Positions 1-6,045 of a stretch of 12,857 bases of DNA are shown here, in pieces. Source of the stretch: Sulfurovum sp. (GTDB lineage: Bacteria; Campylobacterota; Campylobacteria; Campylobacterales; Sulfurovaceae); NCBI GenBank assembly GCA_015663065.1, contig DQSX01000220.1, positions 1-12,857 of the forward strand. The letters are read 5' to 3'. Below the pieces are notes generated by a model that worked only from the letters and a program-made list of their open reading frames with translations, made no database searches and was not told where the DNA came from. Both the position numbers and the translations under genes were made by a program. How positions within the stretch are numbered: position 1 is the stretch's first letter; each line of letters starts with the position of its first letter.

Positions 1-1023
1 ATTACTTTCCTTAAGGGACAAGTCACAACTTTCCACCGCAAACCGTAACAAGTACTTTTTTGACCACCATTTTTTACTTCCAAGTAAATGTAATGCCGGA
101 ATATCATTTTTTATATACATAGTTGTCGATATAACATCATAGGACGGTGCTAATTCTATGTTGTCGCTGTCCTTATACACAAGTCCATAATTTTTCAAAT
201 GTCCATCACCATTTTGTACAAAGTTGTTGATGATGACCATTTTAAAAAATTGACTAAGTGCATTTTTCTTATATTTCGCAGAAGCAAATATTTTTATCGT
301 TTTTGCAATCGATTCATAAGATCCGTCATATTTATCATCTCTCTGTTTTGCCTGCAAGACACACATATCTTCAAAACCCAAGAATGTACCATCTTCTTTA
401 AGGTCAAATCTTTTCATTATAAATAACTTATAATCATCAGACAGATAGAATTCAGGTACTTTAATATTTGCTTTTTTGATGATTTGCATACAATAATATT
501 CATTGAGTGCCAAATTCGGATAATCTTCCCCCCATGATTTCACTATATAATCCTGAAAAGCCAATGTAGCTTTATCTTGGACTTTAGCCAAAACTTTTGG
601 CTGAACGCCACTCAGAGCAGAAGTCAAAGCAAATTTATGTACAAGTTCATCAAAAAGCGTAGAAGTGCCGGGATACAGTAGACTGTCTAACGTCAGTACC
701 TCTTCCTCTAAAGATTCCTTATTTTTATAATTTACTCGTCCTTTTATATTTTGAGACATCAACTTGAGCAAACCAAAATCATCCGTTTTTGTCAATTTTG
801 AAAAATGTTTTTTGATCACAGAGAGTAAATATCCTTCAGGTAAATGCATTTCAAAAATAGGATGTAATCGCTTATTCATATAACTTTTCACTCTAACAGG
901 CATGGTAAGAGAGAGATAATCATTTTTATTTTCACTGCTATAGCTATAGATATACTCCTGATTCTCAAAAACCAGATCTCCTGCTTTTTCACTGTGTACA
1001 TTAACTTCCAAACTATTTTTCAT
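1..1023 (-). CDS. hipA: HipA-type serine/threonine kinase toxin, partial (C-terminus outside window)
   Basis: HipA kinases phosphorylate a cytoplasmic target (the glutamyl-tRNA synthetase GltX in E. coli), causing growth arrest, and are held inactive by HipB. Reading from the ATG at 1023 gives 341 codons with no stop, continuing past the window edge; family length is about 410-440. The N-terminal coupling domain covers residues about 10-100 (LPEG at 61-64). The kinase core shows SGVQPK at 138-143 (phosphate-binding loop), NEYYC at 174-178, MKRFD at 203-207, EDMC at 218-221, the catalytic loop NGDGHLKN at 271-278 (D273, N278) and SYDVIS at 294-299 (metal-binding D296). All core motifs align by eye with E. 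coli HipA. The residue matching the autophosphorylated Ser150 is Ala136, flanked by Ser135 and Ser138. The start overlaps the end of hipB by 11 bases, so the two are co-transcribed and probably translationally coupled. The toxin appears intact within the window. Confidence 0.9.
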   Translation of the reverse strand, partial: MKNSLEVNVHSEKAGDLVFENQEYIYSYSSENKNDYLSLTMPVRVKSYMNKRLHPIFEMHLPEGYLLSVIKKHFSKLTKTDDFGLLKLMSQNIKGRVNYKNKESLEEEVLTLDSLLYPGTSTLFDELVHKFALTSALSGVQPKVLAKVQDKATLAFQDYIVKSWGEDYPNLALNEYYCMQIIKKANIKVPEFYLSDDYKLFIMKRFDLKEDGTFLGFEDMCVLQAKQRDDKYDGSYESIAKTIKIFASAKYKKNALSQFFKMVIINNFVQNGDGHLKNYGLVYKDSDNIELAPSYDVISTTMYIKNDIPALHLLGSKKWWSKKYLLRFAVESCDLSLKESN

Positions 1024-1255
1024 CTCTTAACTCCTCAAAAGTAGGGAAAGCAGATTTTTCTTTAAAATCCAACTCATATCCAAGATAATCAATAATTTGT
1101 AAAATTTTTCGTATGCCTATGTCAGCCGTTCTGGCGTTTTCCAATGCACTGATAGTTGCCCTTGAAATATTTAGATCTTGCGCCATCTGTCCCTGGGATA
1201 CTTTTTTCTCTTTTCGCATAATAGCTATAGTTTTCCCAAATTCTTTAAAATCCAT
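1013..1255 (-). CDS. hipB: HipB-type XRE helix-turn-helix antitoxin
   Basis: This 80-residue DNA-binding protein is the likely antitoxin and autorepressor of the downstream hipA kinase. Residues about 8-62 form a Cro/XRE helix-turn-helix domain: RKEKKVSQGQMAQDLNIS covers the first helices and turn, followed by the recognition helix RATISALENAR. The C-terminal tail (EKSAFPTFEELRDEK) is the sort of segment that in HipB proteins reaches toward the kinase. The order antitoxin then toxin, with an 11-base overlap, is the classic hipBA arrangement. The start ATG at 1255 has a weak AAGAGA ribosome site. Its own promoter, with repeats that could be its operators, lies directly upstream. The family call is firm; pairing with this particular HipA is inferred from position. 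Confidence 0.9.
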   Translation of the reverse strand: MDFKEFGKTIAIMRKEKKVSQGQMAQDLNISRATISALENARTADIGIRKILQIIDYLGYELDFKEKSAFPTFEELRDEK

Positions 1256-1270
1256 CTAAGTCTCTTTTGC

Positions 1271-1322
1271 ATTAAATATTTTACATTTTAACATAGATAA
1301 CTAGATATGTCAAATATTTAAT
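1271..1322 (-). promoter_or_regulatory. hipBA promoter with overlapping repeats (probable HipB operators)
   Basis: On the minus strand, TTGACA (1308-1313) and TAAAAT (1285-1290) are separated by exactly 17 bases, a near-consensus sigma-70 promoter pointing at hipB. The spacer holds a tandem repeat TATCTA-GT-TATCTA (1294-1307) bounded by the inverted pair ACATA/TATGT (1291-1295 and 1306-1310). An outer perfect 11-base inverted repeat, ATTAAATATTT at 1271-1281 and its complement at 1312-1322, brackets the promoter. Autorepression by HipB at these repeats is inferred from how hipBA operons work. The region is AT-rich, so the outer repeat could partly be chance. Confidence 0.65.
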
Positions 1323-1348
1323 ACATTATTACAGGTTTCTTTGGCTTC

Positions 1349-2911
1349 TTACACTCCTGGTGCTTTCCACATAGATTGAGTGAGTCCTCTGTCAACAAGC
1401 TTTAACTGATTTTCATACACTTCCTGCCACCGTTCTTTTATCTCTTTGTATTTACTATGGTTTTCAGCATCGGGAAGATACTCTTTATCCCATACAGCCA
1501 GATCTTCGGCTGCGGTGACCATACTCTCGTAAATACCTGCCCCAACTCCAGCTGCCATTGCTGCGCCTAGTGCTGTTGCTTCTTTTACTTTTGGTACTTT
1601 TATTGTGCATCCTGTTACATCTGCAAGTATTTGACACCAGAGTTTGCCTTTGCTTGCCCCACCTGCAAATACTATTTCATTAAAATCTAAATCTGTAAAC
1701 TCTTTTATTTTTTCTAAGTTTATAGCTGAGACAATGCAGGCATTTTCCTGCAAAGACCTGAACATTGAAGCTTTGTTGCAGACTTCCGGATCAATGGAAA
1801 GGTTGATGAATGCAGGTGCAGCGTGGTACCATTTTCCGTATTTCATAGAGTCTGAGAAGATGGGGAGTATGCCGTGTGAACCCACAGGAACTTTGGAGGC
1901 TTTCTCTTCCATGACCGCGTAAACATCTATGCCACGTTCTTTTGCTTCTAACTTTTCCATGTCACAAAAAGCATCTCTAAACCAGCGCATTATTAAGCCT
2001 GAAAAGAAAGTAATTCCTTCTGCTTGGGAAAGCCCATTTATAACATGAGGGTTAATTCTAAGAGACATGTTTTCAGGAGGAACAACTGTTGATTTTATGT
2101 TGACAACTTGTTGCCAAAAAGAACCACCTAAAATGGCAACCTGTCCTTCTTTGACAACTCCAAGACCGGCAGCTCCCAGCTGTACATCTCCCCCACCCAT
2201 AACGACTTTGGTTGAGGTTGACAAGCCTGTCAACTTTGAAGCCTCAGAAGTGACAGTTCCCATGACAGTGCCAGTCTCTAAAGAAGGAGGAAAGATATCT
2301 GATTTTAACCCTACTTTTTCTGCCATGGATGCATCCCAATCCCTCTCTTTAAGTGAGTAGATCCCTGTCGTTCCCCCGTTGCTTGGATCTGTAGCGATCA
2401 CTCCGGAGAGTTTTGCCAGTATCCAGTCTCCTATCATAGAGACAGATGCTACTTTTGCATAAAGTTCAGGTCTGTTGTTTTTAAGCCACAAGATTCTTGG
2501 CAGAGCCCCCAGTGCAAAGGTTTGTCCAGATATTTTATAGAACGCTTCTTCAATACCTTCATAATGTTCTTTTAAAAAACGTACCTCAGCATCTGCCCGC
2601 GCATCCACATTGGCAACACCCCAAAGGGCTTCACCTTCTTTGTCATAAAGCACAATCCCCTCACGCATACTTGTCGCAGACAACGCTGCGATATCAGAAC
2701 CTTTTAACCTGGCACTTTTTAATACTTCCTGTATACACCATACCGTCAGACCCCAATTGGTTTGGGTATCGAAGGTCATGGAGTTTGGTACACCTTCAAC
2801 TTCTAAATGATTCCACTCTTTTTGGGCTACTGAGATCTGATTGCCTTTTGTATCAAAAATAACTACTCTGACCGAACCGGTTCCAGCGTCTATTGCCATA
2901 AGGTATTGCAT
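1349..2911 (-). CDS. lsrK: Autoinducer-2 kinase LsrK (FGGY carbohydrate kinase family)
   Basis: LsrK phosphorylates AI-2 (the open form of DPD, 4,5-dihydroxy-2,3-pentanedione) at C5 with ATP in the cytoplasm, trapping the signal. The 520-residue product resembles E. coli LsrK from end to end by eye: LMAIDAGTGSVR near the N-terminus, SMREGIVLYD at 81-90, NVDARA at 101-106, DPSNGGTTG at 175-183, GGGDVQLG at 239-246 (candidate catalytic D242), LGGSFWQQVVN at 261-271, MRWFRDAFC at 308-316, FAGGASKGKLW at 415-425 (nucleotide-binding domain), and a C-terminus ending MWKAPGV. This goes well beyond generic FGGY similarity to xylulose or glycerol kinases. The start at 2911 is chosen because AAGGAG (2918-2923) lies six bases upstream; the open frame extends 26 codons further through the operator-like region without a ribosome site. 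It is the last gene of the operon with the LsrG-like protein and the aldolase. Confidence 0.88.
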   Translation of the reverse strand: MQYLMAIDAGTGSVRVVIFDTKGNQISVAQKEWNHLEVEGVPNSMTFDTQTNWGLTVWCIQEVLKSARLKGSDIAALSATSMREGIVLYDKEGEALWGVANVDARADAEVRFLKEHYEGIEEAFYKISGQTFALGALPRILWLKNNRPELYAKVASVSMIGDWILAKLSGVIATDPSNGGTTGIYSLKERDWDASMAEKVGLKSDIFPPSLETGTVMGTVTSEASKLTGLSTSTKVVMGGGDVQLGAAGLGVVKEGQVAILGGSFWQQVVNIKSTVVPPENMSLRINPHVINGLSQAEGITFFSGLIMRWFRDAFCDMEKLEAKERGIDVYAVMEEKASKVPVGSHGILPIFSDSMKYGKWYHAAPAFINLSIDPEVCNKASMFRSLQENACIVSAINLEKIKEFTDLDFNEIVFAGGASKGKLWCQILADVTGCTIKVPKVKEATALGAAMAAGVGAGIYESMVTAAEDLAVWDKEYLPDAENHSKYKEIKERWQEVYENQLKLVDRGLTQSMWKAPGV

Positions 2912-2934
2912 TGATAACTCCTTGTATCTAGGAA

Positions 2935-2991
2935 CCTTAAACTTGTTTAAGGAAAAAATTAAAATTATATTGGACTCGAACAAGTTCAAGT
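2935..2991 (-). promoter_or_regulatory. Promoter-like site before lsrK flanked by two related palindromes
   Basis: On the minus strand a TATAAT box (2964-2969) lies 53 bases before the lsrK ATG. Just upstream of it is an 18-base palindrome with one mismatched pair, read on the plus strand as ACTCGAACAAGTTCAAGT (2974-2991). Just downstream is a perfect 18-base one, CCTTAAACTTGTTTAAGG (2935-2952). Both share the core AAC-(AA or TT)-GTT with arms of the same length, and their centres are 39 bases apart. This is the layout of a repressor binding on both sides of a -10 box. Either repeat could also fold as an mRNA hairpin in the aldolase-lsrK gap. No good -35 box is seen at normal spacing. Confidence 0.5.
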
Positions 2992-3011
2992 GTCCTAAAC
3001 AGAACTAACTT

Positions 3012-4157
3012 TTATTTCAACTTTGCCTGTTCCAATTCCCAGTACTCCATGTCAAAACTGTCCGGGATAGAGATACTTTTGTACCCGCCAAGTTTATCGG
3101 CACGCAGGACTGCCAGCATGGTATGTGATACCACATCATTGATGACATCTGCCTCTTTTTGTGTTTTTCCAAAACTGACAACACCAAAGTCTTTGATCAC
3201 AGCATATTTAGGGTTGGGGTCTAACATGATCTCGTCTGTTCTGTAGGCGTTAAAATAGGTTTCATAGTCCACTCTGAAATGTTTGAGTGCATCTTCCACG
3301 TCATCATCTTCCACGATCAGAGGTACTCTTTTGGTACGGAGTATATGTTCCGGTGTCAAGACACCCCGCGTCACTTTTGCACGTAAATTCTCTTGTGATG
3401 CATAATGCAGCGCCAAAGGCGTCTGATTGACATGCATAAATTTATCTACCTGTAAAAGGCTGAGGTCAAATGCTTTTGGTTCTATCTCAGGCAATTCAAT
3501 GGCTGCGTTCTCTTCCAAAAACTCTTCTGCCTGAGTAACAGCATCTATCATTTTATCATAGGACTTTTTGGCATCATCATCAAAAGTAAATATCCCATGA
3601 TTATGCAAGATGATCCCCTCACATTTTGACCAGTCCAAACCTTCTGTCATCTCATGTATTTTTGAAGCCAGAAGAAAGCCTGGCATAATATAGGGCACGA
3701 TCAAAAAGTTCGGGAAAAGTGCTGCTATATGTGCTTTTCCCTCTTTGGAATTTGAGATCGTCACTATGGCATCTGCATGGGTATGGTCCACCACTTTAAA
3801 AGGGATGATTGCATGAAGAATGGCTTCCACAGAGGGGTTGGGAGCCAATGGATCCGTCATTGCTGCTTTTTGTCCGGACACCATATCGGAATCACTAAGC
3901 TCTTTTAGCTCTGCCATCTCTAAAAGTGTCTTCATTTTTACAGGAGCAAAGCCTTCTGCTTTGATAGATACCAAGTCCCAACCAGAACCTTTTACCAGTA
4001 AAACATCTTCCCCGTCTATAGTCGTTTTAACAGACGTATTGCCTCCGCCATGCAGCACAAGTTCGTCACTGCGTCCAAGCAGATTTGACGTATAGACCCT
4101 CATCTCCAGGTCACTAGTAAATGCTTCTGCTTCTTTGTCATCCCATAGATTTTTCAA
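3012..4157 (-). CDS. Stand-alone class II (metal-dependent) aldolase, RhaD/YuxG-type
   Basis: Class II aldolases of the AraD/FucA type use a Zn2+ or similar ion to split phosphorylated ketoses, commonly releasing DHAP. The 381-residue product has HGGGNTSVK (36-44) and VKGSGWDL (55-62) for phosphate and substrate binding, PSVEAILHA (108-116, probable catalytic E111), HTHAD (125-129, metal ligands H125 and H127) and HNHG (185-188, third metal histidine). It resembles the N-terminal half of bifunctional rhamnulose-1-phosphate aldolase/dehydrogenase proteins. The C-terminus, ending YWELEQAKLK, matches the linker after which those proteins continue into a short-chain dehydrogenase; here translation stops instead. 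It starts 3 bases after the LsrG-like gene and precedes lsrK, so the substrate is probably a phosphorylated sugar-like compound made by LsrK. The family is firm; the substrate is unknown. Confidence 0.85.
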   Translation of the reverse strand: MKNLWDDKEAEAFTSDLEMRVYTSNLLGRSDELVLHGGGNTSVKTTIDGEDVLLVKGSGWDLVSIKAEGFAPVKMKTLLEMAELKELSDSDMVSGQKAAMTDPLAPNPSVEAILHAIIPFKVVDHTHADAIVTISNSKEGKAHIAALFPNFLIVPYIMPGFLLASKIHEMTEGLDWSKCEGIILHNHGIFTFDDDAKKSYDKMIDAVTQAEEFLEENAAIELPEIEPKAFDLSLLQVDKFMHVNQTPLALHYASQENLRAKVTRGVLTPEHILRTKRVPLIVEDDDVEDALKHFRVDYETYFNAYRTDEIMLDPNPKYAVIKDFGVVSFGKTQKEADVINDVVSHTMLAVLRADKLGGYKSISIPDSFDMEYWELEQAKLK

Positions 4158-4160
4158 CGT

Positions 4161-4448
4161 TTATCCCAACACTTCTAAATTATCTGTATACTTCTTTTCA
4201 CAGTAGGGTTCATACGATGATTTGTAGAGAGCATAATGTGCAGAAGCTTTGTGCCCATCCAGTGCCGCTTCATTTTCCCAGCTCTCATAAGCCATGAATT
4301 TTCTCGGATTGTCCACATACTGGAATATCTCATAAAATATTACACCTTTCTCTGCTTTACTCGGTACGACCATTGCAGACAACAACTCTTTCATTTTTTC
4401 TTCACAACCCTCTTTTGCTATGAAGGTTACTCTTTTGGTAATTGTCAT
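4161..4448 (-). CDS. ABM-domain protein, LsrG-like (putative phospho-AI-2 isomerase)
   Basis: This 95-residue protein belongs to the antibiotic biosynthesis monooxygenase (ABM) family of small ferredoxin-like barrels. LsrG, a member, isomerises phospho-DPD to 3-hydroxy-2,4-pentanedione-5-phosphate. Length and layout match LsrG (96 residues): an N-terminal strand VTFIAKEG, a middle FYEIFQYVDNPRKFMAYESW (38-57), then HKASAHY (66-72), comparable with the HKTTPHY of E. coli LsrG. The ATG at 4448 is preceded by GGAG. It is the first gene of the operon, 3 bases before the aldolase, with lsrK third. Sequence alone supports only the ABM family; the LsrG-like role rests on the company of LsrK. Alternatives are a quinol monooxygenase or a stress-related ABM protein. 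Confidence 0.65.
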   Translation of the reverse strand: MTITKRVTFIAKEGCEEKMKELLSAMVVPSKAEKGVIFYEIFQYVDNPRKFMAYESWENEAALDGHKASAHYALYKSSYEPYCEKKYTDNLEVLG

Positions 4449-4478
4449 ATTTTCTCCATTAATGATTTTATTGACATT

Positions 4479-4484
4479 ATTATA
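4479..4484 (-). promoter_or_regulatory. Candidate -10 box for the lsrG-like/aldolase/lsrK operon
   Basis: TATAAT on the minus strand, 30 bases before the lsrG-like ATG, inside the divergent gap 4449-4562. No convincing -35 box is present, which is common in Campylobacterota sigma-70 promoters. Confidence 0.4.
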
Positions 4485-4525
4485 CTTAGTTTTGCTTTTC
4501 TATAATGACTTTTACGCGATTATGT

Positions 4526-4531
4526 TATAAT
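4526..4531 (+). promoter_or_regulatory. Candidate -10 box for the SurA-like/dcd genes
   Basis: TATAAT on the plus strand, 31 bases before the ATG of the SurA-like gene. The upstream stretch is AT-rich with no clear -35. A second TATAAT at 4501-4506 is an alternative. Confidence 0.4.
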
Positions 4532-4562
4532 TATTGAAATATAAAACCCAGAAAGAAGATGA

Positions 4563-5378
4563 ATGAAGAAATTACTTATAATACTATCTATAGCTATGCT
4601 TACTTTTGCAGAGGCAAAAATGGTGAACGGGATCGCAATGATCGTGAACGGAGAAGCAGTCACCATCTCAGAGATAAAAGCCGTACAGCGACAAATGGGT
4701 GTAAGCAAACAACAGGCTGTAGACCTGCTTGTTCAGGACAGACTGCAAAAATCTGCCATGAAAAAGATCTCTATACCTGAAAATGAGATCGATACCAAGA
4801 TCGCTCAAATTGCGGCACAGAATAATTTAACTGTACCTAAAATGCAAAAATTACTCAAACAGCAGGGGACTTCATGGAGCAAATACAGAAAATCCATCAA
4901 GGAGTCACTTAAAAAACAAAAATTCTATAGAGAAAAAGTAGCAGCTACGATACCTAAACCAAGCGAAGATGAGTTGAAGATCTTTTATGAAAACCATAAA
5001 AAAGAGTTTGTGATCCCTAGAAGTATCTCTATGATCGAATACTCCTCCTCTTCTGAAGCAGCAATGAAAAAATTCCTTCAGACCAAAAAGAAAAAAGGTG
5101 TCAAAAGCAAATCGGTCAAGAAATCTACAAACAACATCAACAAAGCACTTTTAGGTACGATCCTTCAGACACAGAACGGCTCCTATACACGCCCTTTCAA
5201 TGCAGGAGACAGATATATCAGTTATAAAATTCTCTCAAAGAACGGTCAAAAAAACATGTCGTTTGAAGATGCCAAAGGTGCAGTGGCAGCAAAATGGAGA
5301 CAGCAGCAACAAGGTAAAGCACTTAAAGACTATTTTGAAAAAATGAAAACAAACGCAGACATCAGAGTCATAAGGTAA
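4563..5378 (+). CDS. SurA-like periplasmic chaperone (degenerate PpiC domain)
   Basis: A 271-residue exported protein that probably helps fold outer-membrane proteins in the periplasm. Residues 1-18 form a signal peptide (MKK, hydrophobic LLIILSIAMLTF, cleavage likely after AEA). Residues about 20-125 resemble the SurA N-terminal domain: GIAMIVNGEAVTISEIK and a helical region rich in Lys and Gln. PSEDELKIFYENHKKEF (132-148) is the usual entry into a parvulin domain, but the rest (about 150-235) lacks a clear set of parvulin motifs and carries a lysine/serine-rich stretch (about 176-192), so prolyl isomerase activity is doubtful. The closest thing I recall is C. jejuni Cj1289, a SurA-like protein also encoded near dcd. 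dcd follows 10 bases downstream. The start at 4563 gives the signal peptide and has GAAAGAAG upstream. Confidence 0.75.
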   Translation: MKKLLIILSIAMLTFAEAKMVNGIAMIVNGEAVTISEIKAVQRQMGVSKQQAVDLLVQDRLQKSAMKKISIPENEIDTKIAQIAAQNNLTVPKMQKLLKQQGTSWSKYRKSIKESLKKQKFYREKVAATIPKPSEDELKIFYENHKKEFVIPRSISMIEYSSSSEAAMKKFLQTKKKKGVKSKSVKKSTNNINKALLGTILQTQNGSYTRPFNAGDRYISYKILSKNGQKNMSFEDAKGAVAAKWRQQQQGKALKDYFEKMKTNADIRVIR

Positions 5379-5388
5379 GGGGATAGCA

Positions 5389-5955
5389 ATGGGATTAAAA
5401 TCAGATAAATGGATACGTGAGAAATCTATAAACGAAGAGATGATCACACCTTTTTGTGAAGGCTTGGTTGGGGAAGGTGTGGTTAGTTACGGCCTTAGCT
5501 CTTACGGTTATGACATACGTGTTTCAGATGAATTCAAGATCTTTACAAATATCAATGCGGAGGTGGTAGATCCCAAAGATTTCAACCAGAACAATGTAGT
5601 GGATTTTAAAGGAGACGTATGTATCGTGCCTCCCAACTCTTTTGCACTGGCAAGAACCATAGAGTATTTTAAAATGCCAAGTGACACTTTGGCTATCTGT
5701 TTAGGAAAAAGTACCTATGCACGTTGCGGCATCATTGTCAATGTGACACCTTTTGAACCAGGCTTTGAAGGGCACATCACCATAGAGATCTCCAATACCA
5801 CGCCACTTCCCGCAAAGATCTATGCCAATGAAGGCATTGCCCAGGTGCTTTTCCTTCAGGGAGATGAGCAGTGTGAAACCACCTACTCCGACAGAAAAGG
5901 GAAGTATCAGAGCCAAACGGGTATTACCCTTCCGCGTATCTTGAAAAAAGGGTAG
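5389..5955 (+). CDS. dcd: dCTP deaminase
   Basis: Dcd deaminates dCTP to dUTP in the cytoplasm, feeding dTMP synthesis through dUTPase and thymidylate synthase. The 188-residue length is typical of the homotrimeric family. Visible motifs are SYGYDIRV (38-45), the nucleotide-binding segment GKSTYARCG (106-114), VTPFEPGFEGHITIEISN (119-136) with the catalytic glutamate E133, and a C-terminal segment YSDRKGKYQSQTG (166-178) of the kind that closes over the nucleotide. The start has AAGGGG seven bases upstream and lies 10 bases after the SurA-like stop, so the two are probably co-transcribed. In Campylobacter jejuni accB and accC lie between the equivalents; they are absent here. The stop codon sits in a short inverted repeat (5949-5964). 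Confidence 0.95.
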   Translation: MGLKSDKWIREKSINEEMITPFCEGLVGEGVVSYGLSSYGYDIRVSDEFKIFTNINAEVVDPKDFNQNNVVDFKGDVCIVPPNSFALARTIEYFKMPSDTLAICLGKSTYARCGIIVNVTPFEPGFEGHITIEISNTTPLPAKIYANEGIAQVLFLQGDEQCETTYSDRKGKYQSQTGITLPRILKKG

Positions 5956-5990
5956 TTTTACCCTCTCTCATAACCTTTTATCTACTTTTG

Positions 5991-5999
5991 TGTTACAAT
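5991..5999 (+). promoter_or_regulatory. Candidate extended -10 promoter for topA
   Basis: TGTTACAAT, an extended -10 form (TGn plus TACAAT at 5994-5999), lies 46 bases before the topA ATG in the 90-base gap after dcd. No -35 match is evident. The ribosome site AAGTAAGG precedes the ATG at 6046. Confidence 0.4.
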
Positions 6000-6045
6000 G
6001 CCAGAAATCAATATGGATCGTTCCTATATATAAAGTAAGGTATGC

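Noticed and set aside
199..426. Plus-strand open frame of 75 codons opposite hipA
   Set aside because: It lies wholly opposite the clearly conserved HipA kinase core, and its product has no recognisable motif.
2912..2989. N-terminal extension of 26 codons on LsrK
   Set aside because: It has no ribosome site, runs through the palindromes and TATAAT, and lacks similarity to the kinase start; AAGGAG lies just before the shorter start.
5949..5964. Inverted repeat AGGGTA-GTTT-TACCCT at the dcd stop, a possible terminator
   Set aside because: On the plus strand no T-run follows. The T-run is on the minus strand, where no gene ends here. The stem is only 6 bases.
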